NCBI RefSeq assembly: GCF_000003815.2
Contig: NC_049992.1
Location: 19,414,609-19,478,608 of the forward strand
Reading direction: 5' to 3'
DNA length: 64,000 nt
DNA from: Branchiostoma floridae
Lineage: Eukaryota > Chordata > Leptocardii > Amphioxiformes > Branchiostomatidae
Of the stretch, positions 1 to 12,500 are shown one piece after another; the stretch's first letter is position 1; every line of letters begins with the position of its first letter. Below the pieces are notes generated by a model that worked only from the letters and a program-made list of their open reading frames with translations, had not been told where the DNA came from and made no database searches. A program made the position numbers and the translations under genes.

Positions 1-409
1 CAATGTTTATGTCGCTTCCTTTTGCTTGCTTTTCTACTCAACAAACATTTAAAGACCCATATTCATAGTGTTTTATGGAGCTTTATTTATGTGTATCATG
101 GCAGTCGTGTGACTGCTTGAAAGAGTTCGTATAGTTAGCGACACGAGCCGCCAATACGCAGAGGCCGGTGACCGCAGTGATTCAGCACTGTCAACATTAC
201 TATTAGAATTCTGTTTAAAAAAAAACATGAAGTAAATATGTTAAAGTATACTTGGAATGCAAATTAAAGCTGTGTGCATGGACTTGGTTTATTTACCTTT
301 GTAATCAGCATAGTCAGTGGTAACAAACACGGTGTACTTATGGATAATAAGATCAGCAAAAAATCCGTGCCGTCTTAGGACGGGAACCGTCTTAGGGCGG
401 CCCCCGTTA
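1..409 (+). mobile_element. Right-end fragment of a 1.08-kb transposon
   Basis: These bases match 59957-60370 almost base for base, ending in the same terminus (GGCGGCCCCCGTTA). The left half lies outside the window. Bases 410-497, up to the first exon's acceptor, hold nothing else recognisable. Confidence 0.8.
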
Positions 410-516
410 CAGCCGACTAGCAAATTCTACATGTACAAAATGTAAAAAATTCCTTCCTAAAAGACTAAATAGTGTTTTGATGTAACATATTTTGCAGCCT
501 GTGAAGAGCCATCCCC

Positions 517-3500
517 ATGGAGTTGGAGGATGCAGACTTCTCGGACACAGCGCTCCATGAGGCTGTTCGGTACGGGGATGTTCCGGGCGTGAAGAAAGCT
601 CTGAAGGGCGGACTGGACCCAAACCAGATCGGACTGTACCAGTGGAGCCCCCTGCACGAGGCAGCTTCTCTCGGGGATGCAGAGGTCTTAAAACTCCTGC
701 TGAAGTTCAAAGGTAATCAAATATATGTTGATCGAGGTTAGACATCTAGGTGATAAAATCCGCCAGAAAGTAGTTACTCAAGTAAATAAGTTAGTCAATA
801 GAGTCTCAAGCAACTGGATATGGTTTTAGAAATGGTCTCTTCAGGCACCATTAAATGTCTTTTGTCAGTGATACTGGTATAATTGTAGATATGTCTGTAT
901 ATGTTACAGTTTGGGCTCTTTATTTATGTGAGGCATTAAAAATCAGCCAACATGACGGTAACCATGACTACATTGTGTTTTTTTTTAAAATTTCATCAAC
1001 TGTGATAGCTATATATGCATCATATTATGCATTTTTAATCACATTGCCCTTGTTAATCTTATTTTTTTTTAAACTTATAATGCACATAAACATGTACATG
1101 AGTTTTAATTAGAGAAGGCTGTAACACTGCTTATTGTATCTTTTAGGTAAAGAGTTTTTAAGAAGTTTTTCAAGACCTATATGTTAGTGTTTGATCTCAC
1201 TTTCATCTTCTTCAATACTATCCAATGCCTTAAAAAGCATATTTGCCTTAGTAAGTTACCCTTTCCTTCTCAGGTGACCCAAACACAGCAGACTGTCTCC
1301 ATGGCTGTACAGCTCTGCACTACGCTGCCAAGGAGGACCATCCTGAATGTCTTAAGGTAGGAGAGGGTTTCTGTATAGTTCCTGCTTACAGGAGTGGTCG
1401 TGGGAGTGCTTTGCTGCTGAGTACACTGCCTCCCTCCATCTCTCCCTGTCGTGCACCAGCACTATATAGCCTTCTATATACAGGGCTCGAAATACCACCT
1501 GCATGTGCAGGTTAGTGCAGGTAAAATTGGGGCTGTGCAGGTATTTCTGGTGTCTACCTGCACCTAACCTGCACTGGTCCATGTACTGAGTTTATACATA
1601 AATGTCCTATGATGTAGCTGTATAAAGATTGTCATAATAGCTGTTACCACCTATAAAGTACAAAAGAAAAAAATAGCAATGGTTCCTGAACCAATTTAGT
1701 ATGATCTAAAATTCCTAAATTCGGAGTGGTGCAGGTAAAATTTGTCTTGTGCAGGTAATTTTTAATGTTACCTGCACCAGTGCAGGTATGCAGAAAAAAG
1801 TATTTCGAGTCCTGTATATAGTACACAATAAAAGTCTGTCCCTTTCATTGCCACCTCTCCTATGAAAAATTAGTCTCTTTTTCAGTCTCTCAGAGTCAAG
1901 CTTTTTGGGAGGCTTATGATGTACTCTTTTGTGGATCATGGTAGGTCTCTAGAAACCTAATGATAATTATACAATTAGAACTGAATAATGCCATGAAAAA
2001 AGAGAAATTCAATGTACATTTCAATTCCCTCAAAATCCTGACTTGTAAATGTAGACTATAGCAGCTAGGATTTTATTATTGGGTGTTCAAATTTCTTGGT
2101 GACTGAGTTGCCACACAGGCGCATGTGCCTTAGGGGAGGGCCCCCAAGGGGGGATACCGACAACGCTCTACGCTAAATTCGGGAGGGCCGGCTACGTAAT
2201 ACGCTAAATCATGGACGCTTTATTACGCTCTACGCTAAATTAAGCCCCGGTCACAAAGCGCGTACGATTCCTTGCGATGGACTATTCCGCATATCGTACG
2301 ATGAGCGCAGTACATCGCAAGAAAATCGTAAGCATCGCAAGCCATCGCAACGCATCGGATGGTGTTCAAAATTTTTCCAGCGTCGCACGATTTTTCACTT
2401 GTGTCTCTTCTGTATAGCCGTCTGACTGCTTTTGTGCTTCTTTAACCAACAAAATGTGGACATAGCTGTTAAATACCTTCCTATAATATCTTTAACTGTA
2501 AAAATAAATTTAAAATGACCATGACAATAAGAGTATTACAAGCAAAAGTTCAAATCAAGCGTGAGCACTGGTATGGTTATCTCGGCCTGCTTGCCGGCTC
2601 TACGTGTCAGGCTCTTTCGAAGATCGTATCATGATATGCTATCAACAAAAAGATGCCATCATACAAAAATCAAATGATAAGCATTATATCATATATATCT
2701 CTACCTGCCTTTATGTTCGAGTTGTCCCCATGGTTATTACGATTATGGTAAACTGACCCAAGACCGACGAGAGCTGAGATTTGATCTAATTATAAACTCA
2801 CGTGCATGAAGTGATCAAACAATTGTCTGCATCACCTGTGCGTGGCGCGCTGTTCTCTGGTTCCGACTGTGGCAGTTGCGNNNNNNNNNNNNNNNNNNNN
2901 NNNNNNNNNNNNNNNNNNNNNNNNNNNNNNNNNNNNNNNNNNNNNNNNNNNNNNNNNNNNNNNNNNNNNNNNNNNNNNNNNNNNNNNNNNNNNNNNNNNN
3001 NNNNNNNNNNNNNNNNNNNNNNNNNNNNNNNNNNNNNNNNNNNNNNNNNNNNNNNNNNNNNNNNNNNNNNNNNNNNNNNNNNNNNNNNNNNNNNNNNNNN
3101 NNNNNNNNNNNNNNNNNNNNNNNNNNNNNNNNNNNNNNNNNNNNNNNNNNNNNNNNNNNNNNNNNNNNNNNNNNNNNNNNNNNNNNNNNNNNNNNNNNNN
3201 NNNNNNNNNNNNNNNNNNNNNNNNNNNNNNNNNNNNNNNNNNNNNNNNNNNNNNNNNNNNNNNNNNNNNNNNNNNNNNNNNNNNNNNNNNNNNNNNNNNN
3301 NNNNNNNNNNNNNNNNNNNNNNNNNNNNNNNNNNNNNNNNNNNNNNNNNNNNNNNNNNNNNNNNNNNNNNNNNNNNNNNNNNNNNNNNNNNNNNNNNNNN
3401 NNNNNNNNNNNNNNNNNNNNNNNNNNNNNNNNNNNNNNNNNNNNNNNNNNNNNNNNNNNNNNNNNNNNNNNNNNNNNNNNNNNNNNNNNNNNNNNNNNNN

Positions 3501-6500
3501 NNNNNNNNNNNNNNNNNNNNNNNNNNNNNNNNNNNNNNNNNNNNNNNNNNNNNNNNNNNNNNNNNNNNNNNNNNNNNNNNNNNNNNNNNNNNNNNNNNNN
3601 NNNNNNNNNNNNNNNNNNNNNNNNNNNNNNNNNNNNNNNNNNNNNNNNNNNNNNNNNNNNNNNNNNNNNNNNNNNNNNNNTACGACGCACTGCGCTTATC
3701 CTGCGCATCGGAAGGAATCGCAAGGAATCGTACGCGCTTTGTGACCGGGGCTTTACGAAGTTTTATTATGCATTATGCAAATCTTTATCGTCTTTTGGCT
3801 GAACTCCGCCGACAGCAGAACAGGTGAAGAGGAGATCTATACAAAACTTTAATATAATGCCATCAACAAGATTCAAACTTAACTTAGACGATATAAAAGC
3901 ACCCGTCTTGCTGGCTAGAGGCGTCGGCAGCAAATTCTTTATACTGACGTAATTTTCAGCACTTGTAGTCGCGACAAGCGGAGGCGCGACAATCCTAGGG
4001 GCGTCCGGGGTATGGTCCCCCGGGAATATTGTGAAATGTTGACCCTCTGAAACGCCATTTTATGCATTTTGAAGGGCAAATTTTGCTCACAGACTAAGCT
4101 AAGTAGAATGGCATTTCAATTAGAAATTCACGTGGTTTTAGCTTTAAGTTATTGAGGGCAACGCCCCCAAACATCATTTTCAGATTTCGTCGCAAGGTAG
4201 GTACGGAAAAATTTGGAAATTTGTAACCTCTGAAACACCATTTCCTGCATTTTGAGGGACAAATTTTGCTGGCAGAGTATATGCTCAATGTACTGACATT
4301 TCTGTCAGAGAAAAGTTTTTATTGGGGGCGACGAGCGACGGAAAGTCGTGAGCGCCAGAGGCCCAAGTCGTCGCAAGCCCAAGGGCCGCCCGGAGAAAAA
4401 TTGAAATCTTGACCCTCTGAAATGCCATTTCCTGCATTTAAGGGGCACATTTTGCTTGTTAACTAACTAAGGTCGGTAAAAGATTTCTACTATTTGGGGG
4501 CGACGCTCCCGCAACATATGTTCACCATGTCCAATACCGAAGTCCTGAGCCATCGCAAGGAAGCTCCAGCGAAATTTTGAAATCTGGACCCTTTGAAACG
4601 TAATTTGCTGCATTTTCTCGGGTAAATCTGCCGGTAGACTAGTTAAGTTTAATGAAACTTGGATTATGCTTTACGAACAATTAATATGAATTACGTTTTA
4701 CGGTAAAATCCGGTTAGCTTCTACGTAATACGTTAAATTAAAGAGGCCAACATCGCTCGACGCAAAATGCACCGATTACGCTCTACGTTGAATTCGAGCC
4801 CCCCGCTACGGAGTACGTAGAATTAAAACCGCCGATTACGCTCTACGAAAAAGGGCTTGGGGGCCCCCTTAGGGGTGTGTGGGGGGCATCCCCACCACAT
4901 CCTCCCCCCAGCAGAAAGTAACATCTCCCACTCCTATCCTGTAGGCTCTACTGACTGCAGGAGGACAGATAGACCTGAAGAACCACCATGGCGAGACATG
5001 TGTGGACCTGGCCGAGGGGGAGTGTCGGAAGATGCTAGAGGAACACAAGGACAAGCTGCGTGAGTGGTCTGGGGTTTTCTGAAAGCTCACCTCACATTCA
5101 TAATCATTGTGTTCTCTAGGAAGCTGCACGGTTTCTTCCTTGGTGGTGTAACTGGTAGCATGTAGGGTTCGTAATACCTCCATGCCCTGATGTTGTGCCC
5201 TTGGGAAAGGCACTTTACACTACATTTCCTTACGATGGAGTGATGCCCACCGAGCATCTGTCTAAAAGTGTGCCAGAAAACATACTGCAGATTTCGTGCG
5301 TTAATGTGCCAACATCTGCACATTGACATGAAACCAGAACCATTTACAATTATTGTCATCATTATTTCATGAAGGACTCAGACTTTCATTGTTACACAAT
5401 TACAGCCAGTACTTGATCTTGTTCTTCAAGTGACCAGAAAAAAGAACAGAAAATATATTTCTAAGCTAAGGATACCAGCAAAGCATTCTAGAATACAGCA
5501 GTCTTGTGGTCATTTTAATCTCTTGCTACATAGTGTATGCCCGTTGTAGTTCTTTAATGGCCCAGCTAACAAGCTTCTTACTCTCCCCCTGACCAGGTGT
5601 CAAAGATCTCCTGGCCATGTCAACCAGCCAGGCTCGTCAGCACATCATTCAGGAACAACAGGAGGAACTGAACTCCAGGAACAGTAACCATGGTGATGGC
5701 AGAACAGGTGGTTCAGGAGATTCTGGTAGCCATGGTGATGATAGAACAGGTGGTTCTGAGACAGCTGACATGGCCTGGGGGGAAAGGCAGGACAGACAGG
5801 ACAGACCTGTCAGTCTGGAGGAGGAAGCAGGTAGAGACTGTGATTTATCATGGAAACTGATCTTTTTTAGTTGTAGCAAACTATCAGTACTGGAACAGGA
5901 CTGTCAGTAGCTCAACAGTTACTGACAGTTACATTTCAGAAACATTTCAGCAAAATAGCTCTACTGACAGGCTTGGAGTATGACTGACAAGTACTGATCG
6001 CACTCCGGCTGATCCATGACTGTTTTCACAGTACTGAAATGCCTCTGATAATGACTGAAATTTCTGATGATGACTGATAGTTTGCTAAGGGCACTGTGAA
6101 TCATAGTACAATGCTAAACTTTCTTCCAACATAAAGGTATACGTACACAGATCAAATTTTCAATGAACACTGTTGCCTTCTTCAGGATCAAAACTTCCTG
6201 GCACATTTGACCAATTGCTGACATCATGTATCTGCAAAATCCTGCGTTAATACTCATGTCTAACATGTTCTCAGTTAAAAACAGAAATGTTTCCACACAT
6301 TGTGTGGAAACCTGCACACATCGTGTGGAAACCCCACACATCGTGTGGAAACTCCACACATTGTGTGGAAACCTGCACACATCGTGTGGAAACCCCACAC
6401 ATCGTGTGGAAACTCCACACATCGTGTGGAAACTGCAATCTGTCCTATGGCGATTGATGAGCAGCGCGTGACGCTTGTCCGTGTAAACAGCCCCCGTGAC

Positions 6501-9500
6501 GCACAGCGGCATTACGTGTCACGTGTTGCCTCCAGGGTTGGGCGTACGACAGACATTGGGCAGTTTGCGGCATCACTGAATGTGCCGATGTCGTAGGCAG
6601 CCCACTTTCGCTTTGCAGTAGGTCAGGGGTCATATGCGAATGCCTGAGACCTTTCCCACCCTTGATTCAACCCACGCCACACTCGTCTGGTCACCAGGGT
6701 TCACGGCTGTGCGCTGCAGTGTGATGTGTTGTGGTGCGCCATGAGAGTCGCAGTGGGTTTGTGTGAACCGAAAACTATCCTAGGCTACTGTCGTAGGGGA
6801 ATCATCATATGTCGCGCAAATTCCCTCCTATGAACCGGCCTTAGTGTGTATGTTCTACCTTTGGTCTTTTGTATGTTCTACATGTAACGTTAGGTATAAT
6901 CCATCAAAAGAGTGCTGTATTTAACTAAACATTCAGTAGATCTATAGATACATGCCAGGTATCCTGACATTCCTAATAACTCCAATTCTTTTGTCTAGAT
7001 TTCATCTGCTTCTAACAGGACACAGGTATTTTAGGTAATACAAAATCTAACACAAAAGGAGGATAGTCGTGACACCAAGAAATTTGATATTTTTGTGTAG
7101 CCTCTTATTCTTGTCTAGGACTGAACTAATCTTTGAACTCTTTCCATGCAATCACAAATAACACTCCATTGACACAATACTTTCACAATGGAAACATCTT
7201 TTGACAAATGCAATAAAGTGATTTAAAACCATGTTTCTAAATGATCCCTCCAAAATTTAAAGTTCTAAGGCAGTCCCAATAAGTGGCTCACAGTTTCTAT
7301 TTCGTCATTTCAGTTAGCTTAGAAAGTAATCATAGGGGCAGGAGACAAGAAACACTCTTGTTTTGTGTTCCTTGGTGACCTTTGATATCTTGTTTAGTAC
7401 TCCTTAGAAAGGATGAATGCAAAGCAAAAAAGATTTGTACAGAAATGTAAGCTGTCCATAATGNNNNNNNNNNNNNNNNNNNNNNNNNNNNNNNNNNNNN
7501 NNNNNNNNNNNNNNNNNNNNNNNNNNNNNNNNNNNNNNNNNNNNNNNNNNNNNNNNNNNNNNNNNNNNNNNNNNNNNNNNNNNNNNGAAAGAATCATCTG
7601 GTCCCTGTTAGTGCTGTCATTAGTAATTGGCCATGAAATTAGGCTAATCTCTTAAGTACACAATGTTCTCTGGGGGCTGGATCTAGAAACCTGTCCCTGG
7701 GGTAACATCATATATTCCAAGCACCACCAACTGGAACTGTCTGTACTACTCCTATGCCGGTTTTCAAATTCAAGAGAACACATGCCTATATACCATAATA
7801 CCCTCATTGTTTACAATAGATTGGTAGCAGATGTTCAAGGCAGAGCCAGCCATGACATACTGGACATGGTGTATCAGATATCATTGCTATGTATTCAAGA
7901 TCTAATCTGCAGAATGTTGGTAAAAAAAAATTCTGACCAGACAGGTTTCTCTGACATCCACTACCAGTATACCCCAATTTGGGGTGAAGAGCTGGGCTGC
8001 TCAAAACATTACAATCTTTCACCCCAAGATCTGCTTGGAGATCTGTTTTAGCTTCTGCCCTCCGAAGTCTAAGTTTGTATAGAAGCTGATCATAATAATA
8101 ATAATAATAATGATAATCATCTGGTGTATTTTGCCAGCCAGTAGGTACCCCAAGTATGAGTAATGATGCTGTTTAATGTGGTCGAGGCACCTCCTCGAGC
8201 ACGGGACCCCCGTTTTACGTCCCTCCCGGAAAACGATTTCGTGGAAAACTTCGTGAGGCTACAGCAATCCGGACGTCCTTGGGTGGGGGACTCCCATCCA
8301 AGTACTGTCCGGACCGCTCGTTGATTAACTTCCGAGATCGAGGGATCGGGTGTACCAACGCACCACGTGGCCGTAGCTGAAAGGAGTGGATAAAAACAGG
8401 ACAAAGGCTTCCCACAGATAGAATCCAGTTTCCCCAAACTGTATACTACCACTACACTATTATGGGACAACTGTACAAAGGAAATCTTCATTCTCTCCCC
8501 TCACCCATTTTCTCCATCATGTGTTTAGAATCCATGCAAGAGTCAACGTTTGATTACATCTGCTTATCCTTAAAAGTTTTTTTCCAGACTCTGTGAGACT
8601 CCATCAATTACAAAATATAGTTAGTGTGTCTGCACATGTCTAAAATGCATTTGACATCATCAAGTTATTGTGACAAAGTAAAGAAGAAATTTAATTCTGT
8701 ACAAGGTACAGTATTCAGTTTATTCTGTGAACACAGGGAATAGCCATCCTGGTGTACTCTCCAAGCAGAGGTTAGGCTCCGGTTGTTTTTACGCCTTTTT
8801 TTAGTCGCTTTTATAGGCCTTTCTATTTTGTATTGTTTCTTGAAGTCCGCCCGCCAAAGTTAGGTTTTGACAATACAAGATACAATACAAAACAGAAAGC
8901 CTGATAAAAACGACTAAAAAAAATGTAAAAAACAACAACCAGAGCCAAACCTCTGCTTGGAGAGTAATCCTGATGTTCCCAATTAGGAAACCAGCAGGGG
9001 ATTCTCAGGCCATCCACCAGAGTGGCCAAACCAGGTCAAAGAAAGGTTACCATACAGCTGGGTGTATTATGTTTCATACACATGTCCCTCCAAGCCCTAT
9101 CACTGTATGTTTATCTTTCATAGAATGTATAAAGGATAATTTTTATACAATACATGTGAATGTATGTGTGAAAAAAAAAAATTCGGATATGTCCCTTTAT
9201 TCACTCATGTTGGTTTATTAAACCATTACATGTTTTTGCAATGGAAGTCTGAAAACAAATTATGAATGCATAGTTCAACTGGAAGTTTGTTTGTTTGTTC
9301 TAGACTGTCACCACCGTTTTCGTATGGACACTCGGACTCTAGTTTGTTGGTAGCATTAACGTTTGTTACGGATAGTAGTCTCTTTTTACCTATGTACAAT
9401 ATATGATGATCTTTCAGTAATGACTGGTTACAGAGTAAATAGGGATTTCTAACAAGGGAAAAGGGGATATATGATGGATTTCCTGATAAGTATTTAGATG

Positions 9501-12500
9501 TGCCCACAAGTGACCTAGTTACAGAGGAAAGACTCAATAGTGGGGAGTCCAGGACAGTAGAGGGTTTTGCCCTGTATTAGGCCATACCAATTTAATTTCT
9601 TGGTTCACGGATTATCAAAAAAATAGAGAGAGAGAGAGCGACAGGGCGAAAAAAAAATTGTAAAATGGTTGGGGTAAAGATAAGGGCTAATCCAAAGCAT
9701 AAGGAATAAAAAGTTTTCAGCTTGAAAAAAGTACAAAAACACCATTACTATACAGTAACAGAACCTGTTCGTTGAAAATTACAAAAGTAGTGTCAGTTTT
9801 TATGTTTGTCCCATCTTTCATGAATGAAAAATATAACTGCAATAACAATGCCCACATTTTAAGGAGCTTATAATATAAAGGCCAATCTGCTACACCAGAA
9901 AGTTGGTGAATAGTCTCTTTAATGGTGAAAATTTGCTGAGTGGTAATTTTTATTTTTTATTTTCCAAAAAATAGGAGCGAGCGAATCCGTGAACCAATCA
10001 ATAAAATTGGTATGGCCTTAGTACTAGTAGCTTTTGGGTGGAAACACACTTCAAGACTTCAAATCCTGACAGACCTTTGATCACCTTTAGAACTAACTCC
10101 ATGTAGGGGCTGTTTCCAGAGGTGGTCTGACTTTCCACATAAAATTCTCCATGGGCAAGGAAACCATGCTAAGGGGGAACAGGCAGACCAGCAGGCACTT
10201 GGGCAAACAGAGTGTGAACAGAGCTTCTTTGTGACCTGTTCATGACCTTATTTTAGTTTCAGTGTAACTGTTATCCCTACCCAACAAAAGAAGTTCAACT
10301 CTACTCTACTCTACTATTAATATTGTATTCACATTTTCAAAACTTTTCACTTACATTGTAACTGTATATATAAAACATCATTGAGCCTGAGATTTTTTCA
10401 GCTGCTTGGGGATCGCTCATTTCATCCGTAGAGGTGGTGGAAGATCAAGACATCTGAATGGATGTATGCAATTAACAATAGATAGCAGCTTAAACATTGA
10501 GACCCAGAAAAGCTTGAACAATCATCCCTTTCCTAAGTGTACATTCAGTCAAGTATTTCACAAGCCTAGCATGGTCTACCACAGGCCTGATCCACCACAA
10601 TGAACCTCCCCAGCAGCTAAGTAAACCACAGCTAAGGCCCACTTTACATTACGTTTTTCGCGTTAGCGGGACTGGGCGTTAGGCGGGAACCCCCCAGACC
10701 ACCATGTGACGTGTAAGGAGAGTTCCCGTTAACGACTGCGTCCTGGGCCATGTGGGCCATTAGTCTGTGTAACACAAACTCCGCTGTCCAGGGCTGTAAC
10801 TGTTTGGCGGGCTGCTATAAGCGAGATTTAATCAGGCTAGTGGGCCATAGAAAACAGGCCAGCTTCCTAGCTCCAGGGACCAGGCAACATGCCCCTTTAA
10901 GCCGGCTTTACAATTCATGCGGACGCCGGCCGAATTTGTAGCTCGGTCAGAGCTCGCCGAATTTCAACATCGCCCGAGTATCGGCTGTATTTTTCGCTGA
11001 AAATCTGCCCCCTTTACAAATGGACGGAGCCTGTCCGACGTCCGTCCAACACAACTGATAATAATTTGTTAAAGAGATTGTACTATGTCTTGAACGTGGA
11101 CGAAGTCAGAACTGGCTAACCTTGTAAAAAGCCAATATTTGTGTCAAATGTAATTTCTGAGTTGCGGAATATATGTAGGACATGAGTGGAGTGGACGAGC
11201 ACGCTGAAAACAATAATATCAACTGGAATGTTGTGATACACCAATCCGAAAACTACCACAAGAGCCACAAAGTGAACAGACCAGTCTTATTCAACATAAT
11301 ACAATAATTTAGACAAAGCTGAAATCGGGCAAACCTCGGGCGAACCTTGGGCGAACCTCGAGCGAAGGCCGTCCGAGTTACAGACTAGAAGCCTTCAGAC
11401 ATGAAGAATATATGAACTCACACATCCAAACCTACAGCAAAAAATAAATAGGAAGTATTGTCTTCGTGTCCAATTGCCTTACATTATAAAAGGTACGCAG
11501 CTTTCTTAAGTTCATACAGTAGTCTTTATGTATCTTATTTTTCGGAACAAACTGTTTACTAAAGATGAAAGCCCAAAACAAAGGCACGTGTTCAACACAG
11601 GTGTCAAATTGATTAGGTGACAGTTAAAATTCTGCCGGAGCCCTCCCGAGCTCCCAGCGACACCAGCACAACGCTCGCCCAAAGCACGCCAAACTTGTTA
11701 AAAGTCGGACGGAATATCGTCCGGTTATTGCAGGAAGCCCGAACGAGTCTGGCGCGAGGCAGAAGAGTTCGGGCAAACTCCGACCAAAAAAGAGAGAGTC
11801 AAAAACCGTCGGGTTGCCGGCCAAGTCTTGGCCATTGCCCGGACAAGCTCCGGTCGAGCTACAGGCAACCCATTGACGAGCTCTCCGAGCTCAACGCTCG
11901 CCACCGAGGCCTCGCTGAAATTAAGCGCAGGCCGAGCTGCCCCGCAAACGCAGGCCGAGCTGCTAAAAATCGGTCGAGGCCCGCATAATCGCCCAAACGC
12001 CGGTCATACTCCGGCCGAAAATGTCCATTTGGTGCTCGCCAACAATTCGGCCGAGCTAAATTCTTGATTTGTAAAGGGGGCTTTAGGACAGGCCCTCTCG
12101 GTTAGACCCAATCCTCAAATTTTCTTGAGAGCATGTATGTCCTGGAGTCAAGGAGGTGATGACTAGGAGTCGATGGTCCTAATGCTAAATAGCCTGGTAT
12201 CCAAACCCCAGCCTGATCTCAGGTACTAGTATCTATGATCTATCGTGCAGGGTTCTGGCAGATTTTTGAGTCCAAGGGTAGGTATCCAGGCTATAATGCT
12301 AAGGCTCTGGAAGCAGTCTAGCATCCAGGCTAGCCTATTCTGCCCTGGCTTATAGTACTGTATAAGTTATACTTTGTAATGTACAGCTTGAGCAAGAAAG
12401 CAGTAATTACACAGTGATAATACCATAACACTCAAAACTGGTAACTCCAGAGAAGCCATCATTCTATCATCACATAAGGCTGGTTTCAGATATGCAACTG

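Larger units (their letters stand above)
2118..4890. mobile_element. Composite repeat block with GGGGGCCCCC-type imperfect termini
   Basis: The ends are imperfect inverted copies (CTTAGGGGAGGGCCCCCAAG near 2129 and CTTGGGGGCCCCCTTAGG near 4855). Between them are short degenerate repeats (ACGCTCTACGCTAAATT), the TTA-flanked element at 2243, and three to four tandem units of about 150-190 bp (4020-4670) with the recurring phrase GACCCTCTGAAACGCC. The same tandem phrase recurs at 24350-25400. Confidence 0.45.

Noticed and set aside
2802-3827. Long ORFs on both strands across 2802-3827 and 13773-14525
   Set aside because: They exist only because runs of N contain no stop codons.
6292-6441. Repeat-spacer pattern suggesting a CRISPR array
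   Set aside because: Units are contiguous with no unique spacers, and the genome is eukaryotic.
6226-6596. ORFs rich in repeated His/Val/Glu/Thr around the minisatellite, and their twins at 17287-17557
   Set aside because: Translation of a short palindromic tandem repeat inside an intronic repeat; no splice support.
8258-8376. A functional 5S rRNA gene
   Set aside because: Box A is altered and a SINE body and tail are attached.
11617-12067. ORFs of 66-123 codons on both strands
   Set aside because: Caused by high GC and few stops in a transposon interior; composition is not protein-like.
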